In this document: in pieces, positions 50,455 to 58,656 of the stretch
Layout of the letters: every line of letters starts with the position of its first letter
Numbering within the stretch: the first letter of the stretch is position 1
NCBI GenBank assembly: GCA_964624475.1
Contig: CAZUYC010000009.1
Span: 40,943-104,942 of the forward strand
Direction of reading: 5' to 3'
From: CAZUYC01 sp964624475
GTDB lineage: Bacteria; Myxococcota_A; UBA9160; SMWR01
Length of the DNA stretch: 64,000 bases
Notes under the pieces: generated by a model
Database searches by the model: none
Told to the model about the DNA's origin: nothing
What the model saw: only the letters and a program-made list of their open reading frames with translations
Program-made: the position numbers and the translations under genes

Positions 50455-52218
50455 GTGGCTGGTGCTAGAGGCGACGTCCCGGGCCGGATCCGGGCGGCGG
50501 CGGCGAGCGGCGTGACCGTGCTCGTCGCGTACGTCGTCGCAATCGCCGCCTCCCCGGGCGACGCCTACTGGATCAACGACTGCGGAAGCAAGGCGCTCGT
50601 CGCGCGGCGCCTCGTCGAGACCGGCTTCCGGGAGGCCGCGTTCGACTACCCGGGGGCGACGCTCGATCCCTCCGGCCGCTGGTTTCCGATCCCGCCGCCC
50701 TTCGCGATGCCTCGGGGCCGCGCCTTCGTGTCGACCTATCCGCCGGCCTATCCCGCGCTGGCAGCGCTGGGCTTCGCGGCGATGGGACCGCGCGGCCTCC
50801 GAGCTCCGGCCGCTCTGGGAGCCGCTGCCGGGGTGGCGCTCTTCGCGTGGTGGAGCGCGCCGGTCCTCGGCGCGCCCGCGGCGTTCGCCGCCGCAACGAG
50901 CCTCGGGCTCGCGACACCGCTCTTCTTCTACGCGGTCACGGTCTGGGAGCACAGCCTGACGCTGGCGCTGACCCTCGGCGCCTGGGTGCTGCTGTCGCGC
51001 GAGCGCGCTGCGCGCTGGGTCCTCGCGGGCGCGCTGCTGGGGCTGGCGTGCTGGCTGCGCGAGGAGCTCGTCCTGATGGGCCTCGCCGTCGTCGGCGTCG
51101 CGCTGGCGCGCCGGCAACCGCTCCGGCTCCCGTCCGCTTTCTGTGCCGGCGTCGCCGTGCCGGTGGCGGCGCTCCTGCTCTTCAACTCGGCCTTCTACGG
51201 CAATGCGCTGGGCGGCCACGTCGCGGCGACGCTCGGTTCCTCCTCCGCCGCCTCGGCCTTCGCAGCGCACGCAGGCGCCGATCGGACGGCCGCCGTGCCG
51301 GGCCTCCTCGGCGGCTTCGGACACGACGCGGGCGAGCGCCTCGCATTCGCGCTGCTCGGAGTCGGTCTGCCCCTGGCCGGCGCGATCGCGCCGCGCCGCC
51401 TACGCAACGGCCGCGTCCTCGGGCCGGGCCTCGCGGCCGCGGGCCTCGCGGCCTGGGGCCTCGCGGCCTGCCGCATGCTCGGCACCAGCGCGCCGCTCCA
51501 GGAGCTCGTGCTCCACAACGGGCTCCTGCTGCAGTGGCCGATGCTCGCGCTCGCCGGGCTCGGCGCGCGGCGCTTCCTGGAGGACCCGCGCTGCGATCCG
51601 CTCCGGACCGCCGCGCTGGCCGGCGCCCTCTTCGCCGCGCTCGCGGTGGCAGCGGGCGTACTCCTCCCGAGCGGCTTCGGCGTCCAGTCGGGCGCCGGCG
51701 TGCACTGGGGGCCGCGCGTGCTGATCCCGGCGCTCCCGGCGTTCGTGCTCTTCGCATGGCTGGCGGGCCTCGGGCGTGCAAGCGCCCTGCGCTTTGCCCT
51801 CGGCGCGCTGGTGCTGGCGGGCGTCGCGTCCACGGCGCTCTCGATCTGGTTCCTGGTGCACCAGCAGCTCGACGCCGCCCGGCTCGCGGAGCGGCTGCGC
51901 GCGCTCCCACCCCCGGTGCTCGTGACCCACCACCCCCTCCTCGCCCAGCACCTGGCGGGGCTCTGGCGGGAGAAGATCATCCTGCTCGGCACCGATCTCG
52001 CCGCGATTCGAGGCGCCGCCCAGGCGGTGGCGCGCGGCGGCCAGGACGCATTCCTGTTCGCGGCGTCCCCGGGCGCGCCCGTGGCGAGCTGGCTGCCCGG
52101 CAACCGCTGTGCGCTGGAGTTCGCGTACCGGGATACGCGCCTGCACTATCTGGAGCTCGACGTGCTGCGCTGCGGCTTCGAAGAGAAGGCGCGGGCGCCC
52201 GGTTGGCGCGATCGATGA
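50455..52218 (+). CDS. GT-C type membrane protein
   Basis: The 587-residue protein starts at a GTG with GGAGGA about 12 bases upstream. It has about 12 membrane segments: SGVTVLVAYVVAIAASPGDA, LALTLGAWVLLS, VPVAALLLFNSAFYGN. YWINDCGSKALVAR in the first loop has an Asp at the GT-C position. The long upstream open frame is only antisense to the neighbouring gene. It overlaps the next gene by ATGA, so the two form an operon. The donor and acceptor are unknown. Confidence 0.65.
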   Translation: MAGARGDVPGRIRAAAASGVTVLVAYVVAIAASPGDAYWINDCGSKALVARRLVETGFREAAFDYPGATLDPSGRWFPIPPPFAMPRGRAFVSTYPPAYPALAALGFAAMGPRGLRAPAALGAAAGVALFAWWSAPVLGAPAAFAAATSLGLATPLFFYAVTVWEHSLTLALTLGAWVLLSRERAARWVLAGALLGLACWLREELVLMGLAVVGVALARRQPLRLPSAFCAGVAVPVAALLLFNSAFYGNALGGHVAATLGSSSAASAFAAHAGADRTAAVPGLLGGFGHDAGERLAFALLGVGLPLAGAIAPRRLRNGRVLGPGLAAAGLAAWGLAACRMLGTSAPLQELVLHNGLLLQWPMLALAGLGARRFLEDPRCDPLRTAALAGALFAALAVAAGVLLPSGFGVQSGAGVHWGPRVLIPALPAFVLFAWLAGLGRASALRFALGALVLAGVASTALSIWFLVHQQLDAARLAERLRALPPPVLVTHHPLLAQHLAGLWREKIILLGTDLAAIRGAAQAVARGGQDAFLFAASPGAPVASWLPGNRCALEFAYRDTRLHYLELDVLRCGFEEKARAPGWRDR

Positions 52219-54041
52219 GGCACGGCGCCGCCGCGGACGCGCAGCCCTCGCGCCCGCCGCCTCGGGCGCGCACTCGTCATGCCGCCCTGCTGCTTCCGGC
52301 GCTCCTGGCACCCGCCGCCTGGGTACTGCTCTACCTGCCCTCCCTCGACTACCCCTTCGTCTGGGAAGACGAAGGGGCACTCGGCGCGGGCACGCTGCTG
52401 CGGCCGGCCGGCGAGACGTGGGCGGCCTTCCGCGAACCCCTGCACCGCCTGGGGCAGCGCGGCAGCGCGGCTGCGCAGACCTACTACCGGCCGCTCCCGG
52501 TGGCGCTCCTGAGCCTCGTGGATCAGAGAGTGGGGCGGGAGCCGCGCGCGTTCCGCCGCGTCGCGATCGCCGCCGGAGCGCTGTGCGTCGGGGCCTTCGG
52601 CCTCTTCGCCGGCTGGCTCCTCGGCCGAACGGGCCCGGCGCTCTTCGCGGCGCTCTTCGTGGCCCTGCATCCGGTCGGGATCGAGACGACGGTCTGGATC
52701 GCGGGGATTCCGGAGACGCTCTGCACGCTCTTCGTGCTGGCGACGCTGGCGTCGGCGCTGCTCTGCTCCGCCGCCCGGGGAGCAGGTGCTGCTGCCGTCT
52801 GGGCGACGCTCTCGCTGGCGGCGCTCGGCCTGGGGCTTCTCTCGAAGGAGCGGGCGGTCGTCGCGCCGGCGCTCCTGGTCGCCGCCTGGGTGAGCCTCGG
52901 CGCCCCCCGGCCCCGGCGGACCGCAGCGCTGGTGCTGGCTCATGTGCTCCTCGTGTCCGGTTACCTTGGGTGGCTCCGGCCCGCCGTCCTGGGGAGCACA
53001 TTCGCGAGCCTTCCCAGCATCGGAGGGAGCGCCACCATCCAGGTGTTGACGGCGCTCGCGAGCTGGCCCGGTCGGATGGCGTGGCTCTTCGCGCCGCTGC
53101 GCTCCTCCACCAGCGACGCGATCCGCGTGGCCACGTCGTTCGCCGACCCGTGGGTCCTGGGGGGAATCCTTCTGTCACTCGGGAGTGTTGCAGCCTGGTG
53201 GGCGCTGTGGCGCCACCGCGCAGCGGTCGCCGCGCTGGGCCTCGCCTGGATCTGGATCGCCTTCGCCCCCACCGCGGGCCTCTGGCCGATGCTCCACGCC
53301 TCGGGCGAGCGCTACCTCTTCCTTTCGGGCCTCGGTGCGGCGCTCCTCCTGGGGGGCGCGGGCGCGCGCTGGCTGCCGGCGCAGGGCCCCGCGTGGCGCC
53401 GCGGGCTCGTGGCGGCGGTAGCTTCGCTGGTGCTCCTCGGCCTGGCCGAGCGCACCCGTGCCCGGCTTCCCGACTGGGCGTCGACCCGCACGCTCTTCGA
53501 GGCCGACCTGGCCGGCGATCCGCGGTATCGCGAGGCCTACTTCGTGCTCGCCGTCGAAGCGCTGCGGAGGGGTCGCCCCGACGAGTCGGAGGCGCGGCTC
53601 GCGCCGCTGCTCGAGGACGACCCGCGCTTCGCCGCTAGCGCGAGCTACCTGAACTGGCTCTCGGTCGCGGACCTGGCCTGTCGCACCAGGCTCGCCCGCG
53701 GAGACTTCCCCGGTATCCTCGATCTCGAGGCGCGCTGGCGCCGGAGCTTCGTAGCGCTCGCCGAGGCTCCTTCGTTCCGCCTGTGCGTGGGCCAGGCCCA
53801 GGAGGCGCTGGGCCACCCGGAGCTCGCCGTCGAGGCGTACCTCGCGGTGGCCGGGGCACTCGGCGAAGCGACGCCGCCCGCGCTCCTCGTGATTCTCGCC
53901 CGCCATTTCGCTGCGCACGGGCAGCCCGACCAGGCCCGCGCGTGGCTCGCCCGCGCGCAGCGATCCGGCAGCCGCGATCCCGCGATCGCGCGCGACCTGC
54001 GCGAGATCGCGGGATTCCTGGAGGCTCGGGGCGCGCGCTGA
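52215..54041 (+). CDS. TMTC-like GT-C protein with TPR-type tail
   Basis: The 608-residue protein has LDYPFVWEDEGALG in the first loop, then PLPVALLSLVDQRVG and HPVGIETTVWIAGIPETLC, motifs of the TMTC/DUF1736-type O-mannosyltransferases. The last about 170 residues are helical repeats (LAVEALRRGRPDESEARLAPLL, AQEALGHPELAVEAYLAVAG) like TPRs. It likely glycosylates exported proteins. It is coupled to the previous gene and ends just before the convergent dehydrogenase, where CCGCG/CGCGG (54042-54059) could form a weak terminator. Confidence 0.75.
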   Translation: MRHGAAADAQPSRPPPRARTRHAALLLPALLAPAAWVLLYLPSLDYPFVWEDEGALGAGTLLRPAGETWAAFREPLHRLGQRGSAAAQTYYRPLPVALLSLVDQRVGREPRAFRRVAIAAGALCVGAFGLFAGWLLGRTGPALFAALFVALHPVGIETTVWIAGIPETLCTLFVLATLASALLCSAARGAGAAAVWATLSLAALGLGLLSKERAVVAPALLVAAWVSLGAPRPRRTAALVLAHVLLVSGYLGWLRPAVLGSTFASLPSIGGSATIQVLTALASWPGRMAWLFAPLRSSTSDAIRVATSFADPWVLGGILLSLGSVAAWWALWRHRAAVAALGLAWIWIAFAPTAGLWPMLHASGERYLFLSGLGAALLLGGAGARWLPAQGPAWRRGLVAAVASLVLLGLAERTRARLPDWASTRTLFEADLAGDPRYREAYFVLAVEALRRGRPDESEARLAPLLEDDPRFAASASYLNWLSVADLACRTRLARGDFPGILDLEARWRRSFVALAEAPSFRLCVGQAQEALGHPELAVEAYLAVAGALGEATPPALLVILARHFAAHGQPDQARAWLARAQRSGSRDPAIARDLREIAGFLEARGAR

Positions 54042-54069
54042 CCGCGCTCCACTACGCGGGGAATCGACC

Positions 54070-55014
54070 CTACTTTGGATGAGGCTCGATCACCACCTTG
54101 ATCGCGCCGCCGGCGCGATCGCGCGCGGCGGCGAAGGCGTCCGCGGCCGCCTCGAGCGGGAAGCGGTGGGTGATGAGCGCCTCGGCGATCGCGGGCCTCG
54201 CGGCCAGCAGGGCCGCGGCCGCGTCCACGTCGCGCGCCGCGCCGAGGCGCCCGTACATGGTCGAGGCGACGACGGCGAGCTCCTTGGCGGCGACGACGAG
54301 GCCCGGGAGTCTGATCGCATCCCAGAACGAGGCGAGGAGGAGCAGCGTCCCGTTCGAGCGCAGTCGCTCGCAGCACAGGGCCGCCGCGCTCGGCGTCCCC
54401 GCGCAGTCGATCGCGACGTCGACCTCACCGCCGAGCAGGGTCGCCCCGAGTCGGCGCCCGGCGGCGACCTGCGCGGGATGGCGCGCGACGAGCGCCGTCT
54501 CGCAGCCCGCCGCGACGCAGGCGGCCACGGCGCAGAGTCCGATCGCGCCGCCGCCCACCACGCAGACGCGCTCTCCGCCGCGCACACCCGCGCGCCGGAG
54601 CCCGTGCACCGCCACCGCGAGCGGCTCGACCAGGCACGCGTCCTCCACGCGCACCGCGCCGGGGAGGCGCACCAGGCAGCGCTCGGGCACGACGAGCTCC
54701 TCGGCCATACCGCCGTCGCGCCCGATGCCCACGATCATCGCGTTGCCGGAGCGGCAGACCTGGTAGTCGCCCCGCAGGCAGAACTCGCAGGCGCCGCAAG
54801 GCGCGACCGGCTCGATCGCGACCGGGGTCCCGTCGTCGAGCTCGCCCGCGAGCTCGTGCCCCGGGATCCCCGCCAGCGGGAAGCCGCTCGCGAGGATCGC
54901 GAGGTCCGAACCGCAGATGCCGCAGCCGCGGATGCGGACGCGCACGCCGTCGCCCGCGGGCCGCGGCGCGTCCACGAGCTCGACCCGGCCGTTCTCGAAG
55001 CGCACCGCGCGCAT
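54070..55014 (-). CDS. Zinc-dependent alcohol dehydrogenase (MDR family)
   Basis: The 314-residue protein has the catalytic-zinc motif GCGICGSD (Cys31 or 34), GHE near 53, four structural-zinc cysteines at about 73, 76, 79 and 87 (CGACEFCLRGDYQVC), and a Rossmann VVGGGAIGLCAVA. It is about 25 residues shorter than usual. It oxidises a secondary alcohol with NAD(P). The ATG at 55014 begins the domain; upstream is a repeat. Confidence 0.85.
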   Translation of the reverse strand: MRAVRFENGRVELVDAPRPAGDGVRVRIRGCGICGSDLAILASGFPLAGIPGHELAGELDDGTPVAIEPVAPCGACEFCLRGDYQVCRSGNAMIVGIGRDGGMAEELVVPERCLVRLPGAVRVEDACLVEPLAVAVHGLRRAGVRGGERVCVVGGGAIGLCAVAACVAAGCETALVARHPAQVAAGRRLGATLLGGEVDVAIDCAGTPSAAALCCERLRSNGTLLLLASFWDAIRLPGLVVAAKELAVVASTMYGRLGAARDVDAAAALLAARPAIAEALITHRFPLEAAADAFAAARDRAGGAIKVVIEPHPK

Positions 55015-55098
55015 TCCGACCTCCGCCGCGCTTCGCCGAGGGAGGCGAGCCCCGAAGAGCGGTGATACTACCGCGGCGCCGGCCTTTGCGGGGCCCGC

Positions 55099-55136
55099 AC
55101 TCCGCTCGGCTTCGCCTCGCTGCGCGCTTCGCTTGC
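55099..55136 (-). repeat. Dispersed repeat copy, single
   Basis: Read on the minus strand, GCAAGCGAAGCGCGCAGCGAG then GCGAAGCCGAGCGGAGT matches the consensus of the tandem at 20220-20350. It sits in the 187-bp gap between the dehydrogenase and TAXI genes. Confidence 0.6.
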
Positions 55137-55201
55137 TCTGCCGGCCCATCGAGGGGTAGAGCCAGGCGCGCACCCGGACCGCTGGCTGGGCTGACCGCGG
55201 G

Positions 55202-56650
55202 CTACGGCTCCGGCCTGCCGCCACCGGGGGTCGGCTTGCCCTCTTCGCCGCCCTCGATCGCCTCGGTCCAGAGCGAGCCGGCCGAGCGGCCCTCGGCTTC
55301 GGCCTGCTGCTCGAGGTTCTCGCGCACGTGGAGGATGAGCTCGGCGATCTGGTCGCGCGCGGAGTTGATCGGGGTGAGGAGGTCCGCGATCGTGGCGTAG
55401 GTGCCGAGCTCGCCGGAGGCGAAGCGCTCGAGGGCCTCGCTCTTGAGCTGGAGGAGCTCGCGGCGCAGATCGACCAGCGGCTCGAGCTCGAGCGAGGCGG
55501 AGAGCTCGAGAGTCGCGATCCGCCGCTCGAGATCCGCGACGCGGAGGAGGTAGTGCCCCACCGCCACATCCAGGCGGTCCCGGACGCGCTGGCGGCGCCA
55601 CTGCCACGCGAAGAGCAGGCCTCCGACCAGGGCACCCGCGATGCCGAGCGTGTTGTTGAGCTTGTCGATGTCGCTGCCGGTGACGAAGGGGCGGTGGCGC
55701 GCCAGGTAGGCCCGGGTCCCGAGATGGTGGTGGAAGCGCGGCGGCGACTCGAGGACGGAGCGGTGGAGCCATGGCTGCGCCGAGCGCGCGAAACGGGACT
55801 CGAAGATCGCCTCCAGCAGGAGCTCGATCGCGTCGCTCGGGACCGTCGCGTGCGCGACCAGGAGCAGCGGGGTCCCGAGCGTGTGCAGCGGCTCGGACGG
55901 CGTCGGCGGATCGACCCCGTAGGTGAAGGGCGGGATGACCGTGTCGACGACCTGGTCGCGGTCGATCCGCGCCGGGGCCGGGAGCAGGGACGCGTCCGTC
56001 AGCAGCCGCGCCAGGCGGAACGCGTCGGCGAAGGGGAGCGGCACGAGCTCGTACTCGCCCGAGCGCAGCAGCCGCAGCACGATTGCCGAGGGCACGGTCC
56101 CGAGGTGGAAGATCGCGTCGGGCAGCGCGCTCCACTCGCCGCGCTCGCCCCGCGCCACGAGCTCCGCGAGCTCGAGCTCGTGGGTGGTGCCCGCCTCGCC
56201 GGCCGGCAGGCCGGCGAAGGCCAGCACCGAGCGCGCGAGCGCCGCGTTCGTGCTCCCCGGCGGCCCGAGGTCGACGCTGCGCCCGCGCAGGCCCCCGAGC
56301 CCCACGCCGACGTCCGGCGCGAGCTCCCGCCGGACGAGCAGGTGGAGCGCCTCGACGTAGAGCGGCGCGACCTCGCGCAGCTGCGCGTGATGATCGGCCT
56401 CGTAGGCGCCGGAGACGAGCGCCAGGTCGATCGCGCCGCTCTCGAACTCGTGGAGCTCCTCCGCCGAGCTCGTGACCTCGACCAGCCGGATCTCGAGGCC
56501 GCGGCGCGCGGCGGCGCCGGCGAGCTCGCGGGCCAACAGCGCCCGGCTCGTCGTGAGCGGACCGGGGCTCAGCGTGAGCGCACGCGGAGGGGGCCGCGGC
56601 GTCCGCAGGTTCACCGCGATCGCGACTGCGACGGCGGCGGAGCCGAGCAC
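55202..56650 (-). CDS. TAXI-type solute-binding protein with C-terminal anchor and coiled coil
   Basis: The 482-residue protein reads as TAXI/NMT1-type binding protein: ELAGAAARRGLEIRLVEVTSSAEELHEFESGAIDLALVSG, then LRGRSVDLGPPGSTNAALAR. An N-terminal membrane segment is visible. After the binding domain, LNNTLGIAGALVGGLLFAWQ is a second membrane segment, followed by a long helical Glu/Arg-rich coil. Typical TAXI proteins are soluble and end after the binding domain; this tail suggests a sensor or scaffold. No transporter genes are near. The start is uncertain: positive LRRGRGW text lies in frame just upstream. Confidence 0.65.
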   Translation of the reverse strand: MLGSAAVAVAIAVNLRTPRPPPRALTLSPGPLTTSRALLARELAGAAARRGLEIRLVEVTSSAEELHEFESGAIDLALVSGAYEADHHAQLREVAPLYVEALHLLVRRELAPDVGVGLGGLRGRSVDLGPPGSTNAALARSVLAFAGLPAGEAGTTHELELAELVARGERGEWSALPDAIFHLGTVPSAIVLRLLRSGEYELVPLPFADAFRLARLLTDASLLPAPARIDRDQVVDTVIPPFTYGVDPPTPSEPLHTLGTPLLLVAHATVPSDAIELLLEAIFESRFARSAQPWLHRSVLESPPRFHHHLGTRAYLARHRPFVTGSDIDKLNNTLGIAGALVGGLLFAWQWRRQRVRDRLDVAVGHYLLRVADLERRIATLELSASLELEPLVDLRRELLQLKSEALERFASGELGTYATIADLLTPINSARDQIAELILHVRENLEQQAEAEGRSAGSLWTEAIEGGEEGKPTPGGGRPEP

Positions 56651-56709
56651 GAGCGCCAGCGCGGGCCAGCCACGGCCCCTGCGCAGGAAGCCTTGGACGC
56701 CCCCGGTCG

Positions 56710-56823
56710 TCAGCGCAGGCAGCCCTGGCCGCCGTCGACCACGAGCGTGTTGCCGGTGACGTAGCGAGCGTCGGGGGCGGCGAGGAAGACGGCCGCGCGG
56801 CCCACCCTTCCGAGGGTCTCCAT
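56710..56823 (-). pseudogene. C-terminal remnant of a short-chain dehydrogenase
   Basis: The 37-codon frame METLGRVGRAAVFLAAPDAR, then YVTGNTLVVDGGQGCLR is the standard end of a classical SDR (GRVGxPEEVAxAAVFLAS, YVTGxTLxVDGG), with about five residues lost inside. The coenzyme and catalytic regions are missing. AGGAGGGACGCTG precedes its ATG, so a short peptide might still be made. It lies 19 bp after the nitroreductase gene. Confidence 0.75.
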
Positions 56824-56842
56824 CAGCGTCCCTCCTGCGCGT

Positions 56843-57319
56843 TTACCCGGGGCGCCGCTCCACGAGGCGGACCACCGGGAGCGTTCGCGACGTGCGCGCC
56901 TGGTAGTCGATGTAGAACGGGCGGTCCTCGCCGAGCGCGGCCCAGGCGCGGCGGCGGTCTTCGCCGGCGAGCACCTGCGCCTCCGCCCAGAAGGCCGCGC
57001 GCTGCACCCTCACCCGCACCTCGGGGTTGGCCGCGCGGTCGCAGAGGTTCAGGTACCACGCCGGGTGCGTCGGTCCGCCGGCGTAGGACGCGACCACGAT
57101 GCGGTGCCCGCCGGCGTCGAGCCAGTAGGGCAGGGCCGCCTTCTGCTCCTTGCCGGAGCGCCGCCCGACGGTGCAGAGGATCAGGTGGTACATGCCGGCC
57201 ACGAACCACGCCTGGTCGGCGTCGCTCGACTCCATGGCGGCGATGTGCTCGCGCGTGCGGGCGGGGATCTCCGCGCGGCTCGGCTCCTCGAAGGGCTCGT
57301 TCTTCTGCGAGGTCGGCAT
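56843..57319 (-). CDS. Deazaflavin (F420)-type nitroreductase/DDN family protein
   Basis: The 158-residue protein has HLILCTVGRRSGKEQKAALPYW then GGPTHPAWYLNLCDRAANPEV, the DDN/F420H2-dependent reductase pattern. The length is normal. These enzymes reduce quinones or other compounds with F420H2, so the host likely makes F420. It is divergent from the CoA-transferase pair. No F420 synthesis genes are seen here. Confidence 0.85.
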   Translation of the reverse strand: MPTSQKNEPFEEPSRAEIPARTREHIAAMESSDADQAWFVAGMYHLILCTVGRRSGKEQKAALPYWLDAGGHRIVVASYAGGPTHPAWYLNLCDRAANPEVRVRVQRAAFWAEAQVLAGEDRRRAWAALGEDRPFYIDYQARTSRTLPVVRLVERRPG

Positions 57320-57408
57320 CGGCCGGATCCTACAGCGCCGGCGCGCTTCCCGGTAGCGAATCGGACGGGGCTCGCTCGGCGCCGCCGTCTCCGGTAGCGT
57401 CGTTCGCC

Positions 57409-58656
57409 GTGTCGGAGCGACGCGCCGGCGCGCTCTCGCGCTACAGGATCTGCGACTTCACCGGGCAGCTCGCCGGAGCTGGCGCCACCCGCTGGCTGGC
57501 CGCCTTCGGCGCCGACGTGATCCGGGTCGAGGACCCCGTCCGCCAGGGCGCCTGGGACATCCTGCGCTCGATGCCGCCCTACGTGGACGAGCGCCGCGGT
57601 GTCGACTTCGGCGGGGGCTTCAACAACCACAACGTCGGCAAGCGCGGGATCGCGCTGAACCTGCGCAGCGAGCGCGGCAAGGAGCTCCTTGCCGAGATCG
57701 TGAAGCGCTCCGACGTGGTCGCCGAGAACTTCGCCGCTGGCGTGATGCAGAAGCTCGGCTTCGGCTACGAGCGTCTGCGCGAGCTGCGGCCCGACGTCGT
57801 CTACGTCTCGAACTGCGGCTTCGGCCACACGGGGCCGTACCGCTCCTTCAAGACCTGGGGGCCGATCGTGCAGGCCCTCTGCGGCCTCACCTTCACCTCG
57901 GGCCTCCCGGACGAGCCCCCCGCCGGCTGGGGCTACTCCTACATGGACCACAGCGGCGGCTTCGCGATGGCGATCGCGATCCTGGCCGCCCTGGTCCACC
58001 GCGAGCGCACGGGCGAGGGGCAGTGGGTCGACCTCGCCTGCACCGAGGCGGGTCTCGGGATGAACGCGGCGTCGATCCTCGACTACACCGTGAACGGTCG
58101 CCCCTCGCGGCGGTCGGGCCAGCCCCACAGCAACCGCAGCGAATGGCCGCCGATGGCGCCGCACGGGATCTACCCGTCCGACGGCGAGGATGCCTGGATC
58201 GCGATCGCCTGCCGCGACGAGCGCGACTGGCGGGCCTTCGCCGCGGTGGTGGGCGAGGAGTGGGTCGCCGATCCGCGCTTCGCCGCGCTCGCGGGGCGCC
58301 TCGCGGAACAGGACGCCCTCGACCTCGCCGTCGCCGCGTGGACGCGCACGCGAGAGCGCTTGGCCACGGCGGCCGCGCTCCAGGCGGCGGGCGTTCCGGC
58401 CGCCGCCGTGCAGCGGCCGGGCGAGCGGATCGACGCCGACCCGAACACTCGAGCCTGGGGCCTCTGGCCGACCGTCGTGCACTCGAAGATGGGTCGCGTG
58501 CGGGTCGACGGGCTTCCGGTCCATTTCTCGAAGACGGACTGGCGGATCGAGCGCGGCGCGCCGTGCGTCGGCGAGCACACCGACGAGGTATTGCGCGAGC
58601 TCCTCGGGCTCGACGATGCGGAGCTCGCGAGGCTCCGCGCGCAGGGCGTGACGTGA
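57409..58656 (+). CDS. Class III CoA-transferase (CaiB/BaiF), catalytic-type subunit
   Basis: The 415-residue protein has the family core with Asp180 in WGYSYMDHSGGF, at the site of the catalytic Asp of class III CoA-transferases, and RTGEGQWVDLACTEAG after it. It moves CoA between carboxylic acids. It starts at GTG and overlaps the second transferase gene by GTGA. The pair likely act as one enzyme. Confidence 0.88.
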   Translation: MSERRAGALSRYRICDFTGQLAGAGATRWLAAFGADVIRVEDPVRQGAWDILRSMPPYVDERRGVDFGGGFNNHNVGKRGIALNLRSERGKELLAEIVKRSDVVAENFAAGVMQKLGFGYERLRELRPDVVYVSNCGFGHTGPYRSFKTWGPIVQALCGLTFTSGLPDEPPAGWGYSYMDHSGGFAMAIAILAALVHRERTGEGQWVDLACTEAGLGMNAASILDYTVNGRPSRRSGQPHSNRSEWPPMAPHGIYPSDGEDAWIAIACRDERDWRAFAAVVGEEWVADPRFAALAGRLAEQDALDLAVAAWTRTRERLATAAALQAAGVPAAAVQRPGERIDADPNTRAWGLWPTVVHSKMGRVRVDGLPVHFSKTDWRIERGAPCVGEHTDEVLRELLGLDDAELARLRAQGVT

